NCBI GenBank assembly: GCA_964508025.1
Contig: CAZDSF010000013.1
Span: forward strand, 1 to 64,000
Length of the DNA stretch: 64,000 bases
Reading direction: 5' to 3'
Source of the DNA: JAAZNO01 sp964508025
Lineage (GTDB): Bacteria; Chloroflexota; Anaerolineae; B4-G1; SLSP01
The position numbers were made by a program, and so were the translations under genes. Positions 8,785 through 17,717 of this stretch are shown in pieces. Under the pieces are notes generated by a model. That model was not told the DNA's origin. It saw only the letters and a list, made by a program, of their open reading frames with translations, and made no database searches. Numbering within the stretch: the first letter of the stretch is position 1; each line of letters starts with the position of its first letter.

Positions 8785-10893
8785 ATGAAGAAAATCCTAC
8801 AGACACTTGCGCCGTATTCTGAAGAGGGTCTCCATATCCTCTTCACGATCTTTGCTGTTTTTGCTGTGCTCATTTTCATCATCGAGAAGTCACAGGCAGT
8901 GTTCTATCGCTTTCCACTGGATTATGGCGAGGCGCCGCTGGTAGACCAGGCGATGCGGCTGGCAAGCGGACAGAACATCTACCGCAGCGATCTCTCCACG
9001 CCGCCCTACACCATCTCGAACTATCCGCCGCTCTATCCCCTGGCGATGGCGCCCTTCGTAGCCCTTTTTGGCCCGCAGTTCTGGGGCGGGCGGCTGATTT
9101 CGGCGCTGAGCGCGCTGGCGACGGCTTTCTTCCTCAGCCGCATCGTCCAGGCGCAAACCGGGGAACGGCTGGCGGGGCGTATCGCGGGCGCGCTCTTTCT
9201 GGGGATACCCTATGTGGTGGGGTGGTCATCGCTGGCGCGGGTGGATTTGCTGGCATTGGCGCTGAGCGCAGCCGGGCTGGCGACGCTCTCCCGCCGCGCC
9301 GAAACGCGTAGCGGGTTGATCGGCGGGGCGCTGCTGCTCGTGGCTGCGATCTACACCCGGCAATCCTACGGCCTGGCGGCGCCGCTCGCCGCGTGTATCT
9401 GGCTGTGGCGCCGCTACGGCTGGAAGCGCGCTGCCGCGCTCGCTGCAATGATCGGCGGGCTGGGATTGACGTTGTTCCTGGCGCTGCAGCTCGCCACGCG
9501 AGGCGGCTTCTTCTTCAACATTGTCACTGCCAACGTCAACCCCTTCAACATGGAGACGTTGCTGCGCCATTGGCGCGATGTGCGCGAGACCTTGCCGATT
9601 CTGTTGGGACTCGGCGCGCTGGGCTTGGGGGTAACGGCATGGGCGCTCCTGGCTACGCGAAAAGACGAGGCGCCACAGCCGGATGCAGCCTGGCTTCTCG
9701 CCGGCCCCTATCTGATCGGCGCAAGCCTCTCGGCCCTGACCATCGGTAAAATCGGCTCCAATATCAACTATCTGCTGGAACTCGCGGCGGCGCTCAGCGT
9801 CGTGGCCGGCGTGTGGGTCGCGGGAAATACCCTCCCCCGCCTGACATCCTCGCAGGCGGCTCGATTTGCTGTGCGGCATGTGGCGCTGATTCTGTTGACC
9901 GTGCAGCTGGGCTTTCTGATGCGCCAGACGCTCCAGGGACCGGTGCAAGGATTGAAGACGCGCCTGCGCTCCGAAGCGCGGCTGGGCGACCTGCTCTGGG
10001 ATGTGCGGCGCGCCGAAGGGCCGGTGCTGGCAGATGAGTTCATGGGACTGTTGACGCTCAATGACCAGGCGCTCTATCTCCAACCCTTCGAGATGACGCA
10101 GTTGGCAAACGCCGGACTCTGGGATCAAACGCCGCTGCTGGCAAGCATCCGCGCGCAGGAATTCTCCATGATCCTCATCCATCACTTCATGGGCTATCCC
10201 GTTTACACGGAGCGGTGGACGCCCCAAATGCTGGATAGCATTCTGGAGTATTACATTGCCGACGCCTGGGCGGGAGAAACGATCGTCTTCCGTCCACGAA
10301 ACACCGCCATTCATCCCGCCGCGACGCTCACCGCCTGCCCCAAGGCGCCCTGGCAACTGCCGACGCGCGCCGAGATGGGCGTCTGGTGGCTCACGCAAGG
10401 GCTGGCTTTCATGGGTGAAGGCTTCGAGGGAACTGTTCCCGTCTACGCCGTCGCCGATGGCCTGCTGATGCGCCGCGCGGACTGGCGCGACGCCGTCGCC
10501 ATTCTGCACGATGACCCGGTACGTCCGGGCGAAAAAGTGTGGACGTACTACAGTGGCATGGCATCCGTCCAGGATGGGAAGTCGTTGATCGTGACAGCAT
10601 TCCCGCAGGGTGTTGAGGACATCCCGGTGCAAAAGGGGCAACTGCTAGGTTACCAGGGAACGTGGTATGCAGGGGGATTTGCGATATGGCCGCATGCTTT
10701 CTTTGGCGTGGCGCAGCCGCTTCGCGCCGACGGCGCCTTCCCGCTCCACCTGCTCACAGGACAACGCCCCGCCGACCCGGAAGAGCGTCTCACCTTCCTC
10801 GATCCTTCGCCCTACCTGGGAACCGCTATCTATAGCCCGGTGATGGGGACGCCAGTCTGGCTCCCGCTGCGCTGCCTGGGGATGGCAAGATAG
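8785..10893 (+). CDS. Polytopic glycosyltransferase-like membrane protein (GT39/GT-C type) with C-terminal M23-like domain
   Basis: ATG 8785 follows AAAGGA at about 9 bases. Residues 1-430 of 702 form roughly ten membrane helices with the GT-C layout: an acidic first outer loop (YRFPLDYGEAPLVDQAMRLA), SSLARVDLLALALSAAG, and ATFYTRQSYGL-like VAAIYTRQSYGLAAP. Such enzymes usually move sugars from lipid-linked donors to cell-surface acceptors. The last 170 residues resemble M23/LytM peptidases of this lineage (GEKVWTYYSGMAS, GQLLGYQGTW, DPSPYLG). However, the usual His-x-His metal site is replaced by WPHAFFGV, so this domain is probably not a working peptidase. It may bind cell wall. The donor and acceptor are unknown. 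Confidence 0.7.
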   Translation: MKKILQTLAPYSEEGLHILFTIFAVFAVLIFIIEKSQAVFYRFPLDYGEAPLVDQAMRLASGQNIYRSDLSTPPYTISNYPPLYPLAMAPFVALFGPQFWGGRLISALSALATAFFLSRIVQAQTGERLAGRIAGALFLGIPYVVGWSSLARVDLLALALSAAGLATLSRRAETRSGLIGGALLLVAAIYTRQSYGLAAPLAACIWLWRRYGWKRAAALAAMIGGLGLTLFLALQLATRGGFFFNIVTANVNPFNMETLLRHWRDVRETLPILLGLGALGLGVTAWALLATRKDEAPQPDAAWLLAGPYLIGASLSALTIGKIGSNINYLLELAAALSVVAGVWVAGNTLPRLTSSQAARFAVRHVALILLTVQLGFLMRQTLQGPVQGLKTRLRSEARLGDLLWDVRRAEGPVLADEFMGLLTLNDQALYLQPFEMTQLANAGLWDQTPLLASIRAQEFSMILIHHFMGYPVYTERWTPQMLDSILEYYIADAWAGETIVFRPRNTAIHPAATLTACPKAPWQLPTRAEMGVWWLTQGLAFMGEGFEGTVPVYAVADGLLMRRADWRDAVAILHDDPVRPGEKVWTYYSGMASVQDGKSLIVTAFPQGVEDIPVQKGQLLGYQGTWYAGGFAIWPHAFFGVAQPLRADGAFPLHLLTGQRPADPEERLTFLDPSPYLGTAIYSPVMGTPVWLPLRCLGMAR

Positions 10894-10942
10894 GGGATGA
10901 GAAGATAGGGAGATGGGGTGATGGGGAGAACGGGAGAGAGGA
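10889..10942. repeat. GATGGGGA-like octamer repeat
   Basis: Imperfect tandem octamers (GATAGGGA, GATGGGGT, GATGGGGA, GAACGGGA) fill the gap between two genes. They include the TAG stop of the upstream gene and run into the purine-rich ribosome site (GAGAGG) of the downstream one. Confidence 0.6.
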
Positions 10943-10949
10943 ACTATCT

Positions 10950-11294
10950 ATGGATACGAGAAAGATGAGACAGGTTCAGGCGATGGCATTGACGGTGGGG
11001 CTATGGGCGACCACGGTAGCGTTGACATTTTTCACCATCGTCACCCTTCTGGACGTGCTGATGCGCGTCTACGCAGCGTTTTGGGCTGATGGCGGGTTCT
11101 ATTCGCAGGCAACACAGACCGCGATCGGCATTCGGCAACTCCTGCTGCTGCCGCTGGGTATCATCGGCGTGATGATCACCATCGGCGGAGCGGAGTACCA
11201 TCGCGAGCACTTCAACACGCGCGCCTCGTGGCGCATGTTTGCACGGACCTTTGCCGTGCAGGGAGGGTTACTGCTGCTGGGGCTGTTCATTTGA
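10950..11294 (+). CDS. Small membrane protein sharing the anti-sigma factor's C-terminal domain
   Basis: This is a 114-residue protein with three hydrophobic segments (about residues 10-35, 60-80, 95-114). Its second half reads GGAEYHREHFNTRASWRMFA, which aligns without gaps to GGGEYHYRHIGRRASWRLFA in the anti-sigma factor at 7925-8707; the preceding helices also align (LMRVYAAF against LLRAYMRF). It has no zinc finger. It may be a partner subunit or decoy that binds the same membrane ligand. The function is not known. Confidence 0.7.
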   Translation: MDTRKMRQVQAMALTVGLWATTVALTFFTIVTLLDVLMRVYAAFWADGGFYSQATQTAIGIRQLLLLPLGIIGVMITIGGAEYHREHFNTRASWRMFARTFAVQGGLLLLGLFI

Positions 11295-11305
11295 GCACAA
11301 TGCAG

Positions 11306-11333
11306 TTGTCCCGAAAAGAATCCCAGGTATAAT
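11306..11333 (+). promoter_or_regulatory. Sigma-70-type promoter of the pst operon
   Basis: TTGTCC, a 16-base spacer, then a perfect TATAAT. The -10 box ends only eight bases before the GTG start of pstS, so transcription should begin at or within about two bases of the start codon. No Shine-Dalgarno sequence can fit, so the message is probably leaderless. Confidence 0.65.
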
Positions 11334-11341
11334 TCATCCTC

Positions 11342-12235
11342 GTGAAACGCAGAAAATGGCTCGACGTATTGTTGGTGACGCTGGCGGTCACATTTGCCCT
11401 AACAGGCTGTGGCCCGGCCACGGTTGTGGGAGATGCCGGCCCCGTCATAACCATCCAGAACAAAGGCTCGGATACGATGGTCAACCTGGCGCTGGCCTGG
11501 GCTGAACGCTATCAGGAAATCAATCCCCAGGCGCGCATTGCCGTGACCGGCGGCGGTTCAGGAACGGGCATCACGGCGCTCCTCAACGGCACGGTGGATA
11601 TTGCCAACGCCTCGCGGAAGATCAAGACCGAGGAGCTGAACGCCGCACATGCCAACAACATCGAGGTGCAGGAGCTTGTCATCGCGCTGGATGCGATTGC
11701 GATTGTCATCCACCCCAGCAATCCCGTTAACGAGCTCACCCTGCAACAGATCTCCGATATCTACAGCGGCAAAATCACCAACTGGAAAGAGGTAGGCGGC
11801 GAGGATCGCCCCATCGTGCTGCTCTCCCGTGAGACCAACTCAGGGACGCACGTCTATTTTCTGGAAGAGGTTATCCGCCTGGGACAGAAAGACAACAAGA
11901 CGCTCTTCTCTCCAGATACGCTGCTATTGCCCTCCTCAGAAGGCATCGGTGCGGAAGTACGGCAGAATCCCAACGCCATCGGCTATGATGGGCTGGGTTA
12001 CATCACCCACGATATGAAAACCGTCAACATAGGACTTTCCCCGGAAGGCCCGTTTTGGCCGCCCACCGTGGAGACCGTCAATTCGGGACAGTATCCCATC
12101 GCCCGTGAATTGTTTCTGTACTTCGCCAGCACCGCATCTGAAGCCGTCAACATCTACCTGACCTGGCTCCTCAGCCCCGAAGCGCAACGCATCGTCTTCG
12201 ATCTGGGTTTTGTACCCGTTGCCGCAACAGAATAA
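11342..12235 (+). CDS. pstS: Phosphate ABC transporter, substrate-binding lipoprotein
   Basis: The protein has 297 residues with a lipobox ending at Cys23 (FALTGC), so it is anchored outside the membrane. Phosphate-binding features are present: IQNKGSDTMVNLALAW near residue 38, VTGGGSGTGITALLNGTVDIANASR near 65, SRETNSGTHVYFLEE near 162, and ending LSPEAQRIVFDLGFVPV. It captures phosphate and delivers it to PstC/PstA. Start is GTG 11342, which gives the natural MKRRKW signal peptide. The TATAAT eight bases upstream suggests leaderless translation. First gene of pstSCAB; no phoU or phoR is adjacent. Confidence 0.93.
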   Translation: MKRRKWLDVLLVTLAVTFALTGCGPATVVGDAGPVITIQNKGSDTMVNLALAWAERYQEINPQARIAVTGGGSGTGITALLNGTVDIANASRKIKTEELNAAHANNIEVQELVIALDAIAIVIHPSNPVNELTLQQISDIYSGKITNWKEVGGEDRPIVLLSRETNSGTHVYFLEEVIRLGQKDNKTLFSPDTLLLPSSEGIGAEVRQNPNAIGYDGLGYITHDMKTVNIGLSPEGPFWPPTVETVNSGQYPIARELFLYFASTASEAVNIYLTWLLSPEAQRIVFDLGFVPVAATE

Positions 12236-12244
12236 GGGTCACAC

Positions 12245-13168
12245 ATGGAACTTTTGAAACAGCGCGGCGCCGCGCAGAAATCAGCCTCGTTCCTGGAGTT
12301 CTTCATCGAACGGGCGATCCAGATCGCCGGTTTTTCCGCCATCGGCCTCGTGATCATGATCTTCTTCTTCCTTATCCGCGAAGGCGCCCCTGCGTTTACC
12401 CAAGTCCCGCTAAGCAGCCTTTTCGCCACGCGCTGGTATCCCATCGAAGATTACTTCGGGCTGGCGCCGCTCGTCGCTGGATCATTGCTCATCACCGGCG
12501 GCGCGGCGCTCATCGCCCTGCCCCTGGGGCTGACCACTGCCATCTTCATCGCCGAGATTGTGCCGCGTTGGGCGCGGGATATTCTCAAGCCCTTCGTCGA
12601 AGTGCTGGCAGGCATCCCCTCCGTCGTAATCGGCTTCATGGGGATGTTGGTGCTCGCGCCGCTGGTACGTGAGACATTGAACATCCCCACCGGCTTGACC
12701 GCCTTCACCGGCATGATTCTGCTCGCGTGGATGGCGCTGCCCACCGTGGTCAGCGTCGTCGAGGACGTGCTCGATTCCGTACCAAAGACCTACCGCGACG
12801 CGGGGTTGGCGTTGGGCATGACCCGCTGGCAAACCATCTGGCGGATCGTGATTCCGGCGGGCCGCTCGGGCATTCTCACCGCGCTGATGCTGGGTGTGGG
12901 GCGCGCCATCGGCGAGACAATGACCGTGATGATGGTGACAGGCAACGCAGCGCGGATTCCGCGCGGGCCGGCGGATTTCTTCATGCCCGTGCGGACGATG
13001 ACGGCGACCATCGCCGCCGAGATGGGCGAGGTTGCGCGCGGCAGTGACCACTACCACGTGCTCTTCGCTGTGGGATTGGCGCTTTTCATCATCACTTTCG
13101 CGGTCAATGCTACCGCCGCGGCGGTGGTTTTCCGGCAAGTCAAACGCTCAGAACGGATGTTATCCTGA
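12245..13168 (+). CDS. pstC: Phosphate ABC transporter permease PstC
   Basis: This 307-residue inner-membrane protein has six or seven helices. The permease loop that docks with the ATPase is present (DAGLALGMTRWQTIWRIVIPAGRSGI, given here in part, about residues 185-210), as is the PstC-type VEVLAGIPSVVIGFMG segment. A long periplasmic loop after the first helix (GAPAFTQVPLSSLFATRW) is also usual. It begins 9 bases after pstS and directly abuts pstA. Confidence 0.92.
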   Translation: MELLKQRGAAQKSASFLEFFIERAIQIAGFSAIGLVIMIFFFLIREGAPAFTQVPLSSLFATRWYPIEDYFGLAPLVAGSLLITGGAALIALPLGLTTAIFIAEIVPRWARDILKPFVEVLAGIPSVVIGFMGMLVLAPLVRETLNIPTGLTAFTGMILLAWMALPTVVSVVEDVLDSVPKTYRDAGLALGMTRWQTIWRIVIPAGRSGILTALMLGVGRAIGETMTVMMVTGNAARIPRGPADFFMPVRTMTATIAAEMGEVARGSDHYHVLFAVGLALFIITFAVNATAAAVVFRQVKRSERMLS

Positions 13169-14017
13169 ATGTACACCCGGCAACTCTCACAACGCATCGC
13201 TTTTGGCCTCATTAGTCTGGCGGCGGCGCTGGTCATCCTGCCGATCTTTGCCATTGTGGGCTATATCGTTGCGGAAGGCATCGGCGCCATCAGCTGGGAA
13301 TTCCTCACCGCCATGCCCCGCGACGGGATGAAGGCGGGCGGGCTGCTCCCCGCTATCGTGGGGACGCTATGGCTCACGCTTGGAACGGGCATCGTCGCGG
13401 TGCCCATCGGCGTAGGCGCCGCCATCTATCTGTCGGAATACGCGGGAGACAATGCACTCACCCGCGCCATCCGCATCGCCATTATCAATCTGGCGGGCAT
13501 TCCTTCGGTAGTCTACGGACTATTTGGATTGGGCTTGTTCGTCATCTTCCTGCGCTTCGGCACTTCGATCCTCGCCGGCTCGCTGACATTGGGCATCATG
13601 ACGCTGCCCGTCATCATCAGCACCGCCGAGGAAGCGCTGCGCGCCGTGCCGCAGGAATTCCGGCTGGTGAGCACGAGCCTCGGCGGCACGCGCTGGCAGA
13701 CCATCCGCCGGGTGGTGCTGCCACAGGCATTGCCGGGCATCATCACCGGCATCATCCTGGGCCTGGAGCGCGCCGCCGGGGAAACCGCGCCGATTCTGTT
13801 CACCGTCGCTGCCTTTTTCCTGCCCCGACTCCCCCACTCCGTTCTCGATCAGACGATGGCGCTGCCATACCATCTGTTCGTCATCAGCACGCAGGTGCCG
13901 GGAATGCCCTTGCAAATCCAGTATGGGACGGCGCTGGTGTTGCTGGTCTTCGTCCTTTCGATGAACGTCATGGCGACGCTGATTCGCCGCCACTACCGCC
14001 AACAGCGGGTCTGGTGA
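13169..14017 (+). CDS. pstA: Phosphate ABC transporter permease PstA
   Basis: This 282-residue membrane protein is the second half of the phosphate channel. It has the PstA hallmarks IISWEFL-like GAISWEFLTAMP, NLAGIPSVVYGLFGLGLFV, the coupling loop STSLGGTRWQTIRRVVLPQA, and a C-terminal MNVMATLIRRHYRQQ. The ATG follows the pstC stop codon without a gap, so translation is probably coupled. It pairs with PstC and is driven by PstB. Confidence 0.92.
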   Translation: MYTRQLSQRIAFGLISLAAALVILPIFAIVGYIVAEGIGAISWEFLTAMPRDGMKAGGLLPAIVGTLWLTLGTGIVAVPIGVGAAIYLSEYAGDNALTRAIRIAIINLAGIPSVVYGLFGLGLFVIFLRFGTSILAGSLTLGIMTLPVIISTAEEALRAVPQEFRLVSTSLGGTRWQTIRRVVLPQALPGIITGIILGLERAAGETAPILFTVAAFFLPRLPHSVLDQTMALPYHLFVISTQVPGMPLQIQYGTALVLLVFVLSMNVMATLIRRHYRQQRVW

Positions 14018-14023
14018 GCCGAA

Positions 14024-14782
14024 ATGCAGACGAAAATCCACATCGAAAACCTGACCGTGCGCTACTCCGATGGCACCGAAAGCCTGCGCGGCATCAGCAT
14101 AGACATCTACGCCAATCAGATCAACGTGCTCTTCGGGCCGGCGGGCGGCGGCAAGAGCACGCTGCTGCGTACCCTCAACCGCCTCAACGATCAAGCAGAC
14201 GTGGTAACGCAAACGGGCCATGTCCTGCTCGATGGGGAAGACATCATGGCGCCGGGTTTCAATGTGATCGGCCTGCGCCGCCGCATCGGCATCGTCTTCG
14301 CGCGCCCGGTGGCGCTGCCGATGACCATCTACCAGAACATCATCTACGGCCTGGAGCTGGCAGGCATCCGCGAGCGGCAATATCTCGACGCTGCCGTGGA
14401 ACGGTCGCTCAAGCAAGCGGCGCTGTGGGAAGAAGTGGGCGACCGCTTGCACGAACCGGCGCACGCGCTCTCCGGCGGGCAACAACAACGGCTGTGCCTG
14501 GCGCGGTCGCTCGCACTGCAACCGGAGGTCATCCTGCTCGATGAACCCACATCGGGCCTGGATCCCATCTCCACGGGCAAAGTCGAAATCACCCTGCAAG
14601 AGCTCAAATCCGACTACACCATCGTGATCGTGCCGCATAGCGTACAGCAAGCCGCGCGCGTAGCCGATTGGGCCGCGTTCTTCCTTCAGGGCGAGCTCGT
14701 GGAATTCGGCCCGCGCGACCAGATCTTCACCAATCCCCAAGACAAACGCACCGACGAGTACATCACCGGGCGGTTTGGCTGA
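14024..14782 (+). CDS. pstB: Phosphate ABC transporter ATP-binding protein PstB
   Basis: The 252-residue ATPase has Walker A (GPAGGGKST, near residue 38), signature LSGGQQQRLCLARSLA (near 148), and Walker B LLDEPTSGLDP. Length and the C-terminal FGPRDQIFTNPQDKRTDEYITGRFG fit PstB. Two small departures from the usual sequence: the P-loop reads PAGGGK rather than PSGCGK, and the Q-loop region reads FARPVALPMTIYQN where most PstB proteins have FQxPNPFPMSIYDN. It is the last gene of the pst operon; the next gene begins about 10 bases later. Confidence 0.92.
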   Translation: MQTKIHIENLTVRYSDGTESLRGISIDIYANQINVLFGPAGGGKSTLLRTLNRLNDQADVVTQTGHVLLDGEDIMAPGFNVIGLRRRIGIVFARPVALPMTIYQNIIYGLELAGIRERQYLDAAVERSLKQAALWEEVGDRLHEPAHALSGGQQQRLCLARSLALQPEVILLDEPTSGLDPISTGKVEITLQELKSDYTIVIVPHSVQQAARVADWAAFFLQGELVEFGPRDQIFTNPQDKRTDEYITGRFG

Positions 14783-14792
14783 ATTCCACACG

Positions 14793-16046
14793 ATGCCGCA
14801 ACGCGCTATCTCCATGCAGACAGCCCGCCGTTTTGTGCTGGGCAAACAAGGGCTGTGGCCCGGCCGCCGCTGGCGCGGACTTGAGGGGACGGCGCAGGCG
14901 TTGCGCGAAGCCGAACGCATCCAGATGGATCCGCTCAACATCATCGCCCGCAGCCACGAGCTGGCGCTGCTGAGCCGTGTGACGGACTATGCGCCCGAAC
15001 ACCTCGAAGCGCAGCTGTTCGCACACCGCGCCTTCTTCGATTACGGCGAGACGCTCTTCCTCCAGCCGATGGCAGAGCTGCCCTACTGGCGCGCTATCAT
15101 GCGCCGGAAGCGCGCCGAGCCGCATTGGGCAGACTTCGCGGCGACCCACACCAACCTCATCGAAGAGGTGAAGCGTGAATTACGAGCGCGCGGGCCGCTG
15201 GGACACCGCGACTTCGATGGCAATATGCGCGTGAGCAGCTATCGCGCGCGGAAGGATACCGGTGTGGCGCTGTTCTATCTCTGGCTCACCGGCGAGCTGA
15301 TGACGCATCATCGCGTGCGCTTCGAGCGCGTCTTCGATTTCACCGAGAACATCGCCCCACCCGCTCTGAATACCACCGCGCCGCTCGAAGCGGCGGAGCG
15401 CTTCCTCGTGCAGAAAGCCATTGCCTTCTGGGGACTATGCCGCGCCCGCAATTTCGGCAGCCTGCTGGAGCGCAAGGTCAGCGCGGCAGAAATCGCCGCC
15501 TGGGTGGAGACGCTCACGGCAGCCGGTGAAATCATCCCCATCAAAGTCGAGGGGCAGCGCGAGCCGCACTATCTTCTCGCCGCCGACCTGCCATTACTGG
15601 AAGCCGTGGCAGCGGGCGGCATTCCGGCAGCCTGGCGCCCGCTAGATGCGACCACGGAGGAGGAAGTTGTTTTCCTCGCGCCGCTGGAAATTGTCAGCGC
15701 GCGGGGACGCGCCAAAACGCTCTTCAATTTCAATTATGTGTGGGAAGTCTACAAACCGGTGGAATTACGACATTGGGGCTACTACACACTCCCCATCCTC
15801 TATGGCGACTGCCTCGTCGCGCGCCTCGATCCCAAACTCGACCGCAAGACGGGCATCCTCCATATCCAGGGCTTCTGGCTGGAAGAGACGGCCACGGGCG
15901 ACGATGCCGCTTTCGCCGAGGCTCTGGCGCGCGGCTTGCTGCGCCTGGCGCGCTTCGTCGGCGCGCAGCAGATAGAAGCAGCGGCTATCGAGCCACGCTC
16001 GCTACGCCAGCATATCGCCGCGAGCGCATCCGCGTTACCGGCATAA
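14793..16046 (+). CDS. Winged-helix DNA glycosylase of the YcaQ/AlkX (HTH_42) family
   Basis: The 417-residue protein has the family pattern: an N-terminal ARRFVLGKQGL helix, RIQMDPLNIIARSHELALLSR (about residues 40-60), repeated winged-helix regions, and a C-terminal GDCLVARLDPKLDRKTG strand pair. YcaQ-type enzymes remove alkylated bases and unhook interstrand crosslinks. I recall a Gln-hydrophobic-Gln active site in the AlkZ branch and Gln-hydrophobic-Asp in the AlkX/YcaQ branch; here the motif is Gln-Met-Asp, which fits YcaQ. The start is uncertain: ATG 14793 is taken, TTG 14775 would overlap pstB, and ATG 14814 is also possible. None has a clear ribosome site. Confidence 0.82.
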   Translation: MPQRAISMQTARRFVLGKQGLWPGRRWRGLEGTAQALREAERIQMDPLNIIARSHELALLSRVTDYAPEHLEAQLFAHRAFFDYGETLFLQPMAELPYWRAIMRRKRAEPHWADFAATHTNLIEEVKRELRARGPLGHRDFDGNMRVSSYRARKDTGVALFYLWLTGELMTHHRVRFERVFDFTENIAPPALNTTAPLEAAERFLVQKAIAFWGLCRARNFGSLLERKVSAAEIAAWVETLTAAGEIIPIKVEGQREPHYLLAADLPLLEAVAAGGIPAAWRPLDATTEEEVVFLAPLEIVSARGRAKTLFNFNYVWEVYKPVELRHWGYYTLPILYGDCLVARLDPKLDRKTGILHIQGFWLEETATGDDAAFAEALARGLLRLARFVGAQQIEAAAIEPRSLRQHIAASASALPA

Positions 16047-16113
16047 CCGGATAACGCGCCCTGTCTCGCAAAGGGCAAAATACCACTGAAGCCCCTCGCC
16101 GTCGCCGCACCTG

Positions 16114-17574
16114 CTACCGCTTCATCACATTGTGTAATGTATCGCAAGCCGGGCAACTGCCGTCACGGCGAATGATGGCATAGCCCGCTTGCGGGTCATA
16201 GCCGCCCCATTCGGTGAAATCTACGTTGTAGACAATCAGCAATCGGATCTTGCCCGATGCTGCTGAAAGTTGCGTCGCCTGAGCGAGCCACGCCGCGTGC
16301 TGCGCGATGGTAGTGCCAGAGGCCCAAGAGAAACCCTCCGGCAGTTGCCCATAACCCTCCGGCGTGAGATACCCCAACTCGGTGAAACACAAGGGTCGCT
16401 GCCCATTGAAGGCATTGTAATAGGTGTTGACCATGGTCCAGAAATAGCGGGTGTAGTGATTGGGATTTCCACGCGGGTCGCCGCTGGTCTGCGACGGCGG
16501 CAGGATGCCTTCGTTGTAGTGAATACCGATACAATCCATATACTGCACGGCTCCAGCTGCGCGCATCGCCGCAAGATACGGCGCATCATCACATCCGGCG
16601 CCCGTGCATCTGCCGCCAAAGAACCCCGTCGGCGACGGCGCCCCAGAGATAACAACAATATCACGGTTGACGCTTTTGATCGCCTGATAGGCAGGCGCCA
16701 ACATCTGCTGCACATAAACAGTTGGGCTAATCTGACCGGCGGGCCACTCACGATCCAGGTTTGCCTCGTTCCAGATCTCAATCGCATCCGGGCCTTCTTG
16801 CGCCACTTGCCGCACAAAAGCCACAAAACCGGCGAAATCAATGCTAGAGGGGTATTTATCGCGCCCCGTGACGCTAAGCAGCACCTTGAACCCCGCAGCC
16901 CTGGCCTGTTGAATCATATTGCGAGCTTCAGCGCCAGATGCACCGGGGTAATACAACACCTGGAACTTCACCCACGTCATCCCGGCATGTCGCATTTGAT
17001 CAGGATGCGCGAGCGAGTGTGTCTGTCCCCCAAACTGAAACCCGCTGACACCCGGCCCCGGAACAGGCGTTGGCTGCGGCCCAGGCTGTGACGCGCCGGG
17101 AATCGTGAGTTGCTGCCCGATGAAAATCATATTGGGATTTGCGAGGTTGTTAGCGCGCACAAGATCGTAGACACTGACGCCATAGCGAAGCGCAATCCGC
17201 GTCAGCGTTTCACCGGTGCGAACGATATGCACCGTTGCAGTTGTGGGCGGGGGTGTGGGCTGCGGCATCGGCGCACCGGGAATCGTGAGCCGTTGCCCCA
17301 CGTAGATGAGATTTGGATTGAGAATCCCATTGGCATGCGCCAGTGTCATCATATTCACGCCATAACGCCGCGCAATGCTGAACAACGTCTCCCCGCGCTG
17401 GACCACATGCACCGAAGTCTGCGCCGAAACAGGCGGCGCGGCCGAAGCAACCAGCAGAATGATGACAAGCAATACACACACCATCGCCCACATCAGCCGC
17501 TTGCGCGGCATACCCGCCTTCCATAGACTGCTTCGCAAAAAAGACCGCTGGACATTCGCTGAACGAGACAGCAT
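16114..17574 (-). CDS. LysM-domain protein with C-terminal glycoside hydrolase-like barrel
   Basis: The ATG at 17572-17574 is preceded by a strong AAGGAGG, so earlier starts were rejected. The 486-residue protein has a signal-anchor helix (about 27-48), two LysM modules (about 55-98 and 112-156, each ending LTIPG) joined by a proline-threonine linker, and a clan GH-A-like barrel. IEIWNEANLD (near 270) provides the likely acid/base glutamate in the WNE motif, and CFTELGYLTPEG (near 400) the likely nucleophile. LysM binds N-acetylglucosamine polymers, so it should sit at the cell wall. The glycosidic bond attacked is unknown. Confidence 0.82.
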   Translation of the reverse strand: MLSRSANVQRSFLRSSLWKAGMPRKRLMWAMVCVLLVIILLVASAAPPVSAQTSVHVVQRGETLFSIARRYGVNMMTLAHANGILNPNLIYVGQRLTIPGAPMPQPTPPPTTATVHIVRTGETLTRIALRYGVSVYDLVRANNLANPNMIFIGQQLTIPGASQPGPQPTPVPGPGVSGFQFGGQTHSLAHPDQMRHAGMTWVKFQVLYYPGASGAEARNMIQQARAAGFKVLLSVTGRDKYPSSIDFAGFVAFVRQVAQEGPDAIEIWNEANLDREWPAGQISPTVYVQQMLAPAYQAIKSVNRDIVVISGAPSPTGFFGGRCTGAGCDDAPYLAAMRAAGAVQYMDCIGIHYNEGILPPSQTSGDPRGNPNHYTRYFWTMVNTYYNAFNGQRPLCFTELGYLTPEGYGQLPEGFSWASGTTIAQHAAWLAQATQLSAASGKIRLLIVYNVDFTEWGGYDPQAGYAIIRRDGSCPACDTLHNVMKR

Positions 17575-17717
17575 AGTGTTACCTCCTTGACGCGACAAAA
17601 CCTGGCAGCGAGTAACGGGTGGACATAGAATCCCAAACACATGCCTGGATTGTACAGGAGTTTTCAGCCTCAGTCAATCGCAGTAAGATGTTGTGTCCAC
17701 AGCCCTCAGAGGAATAG

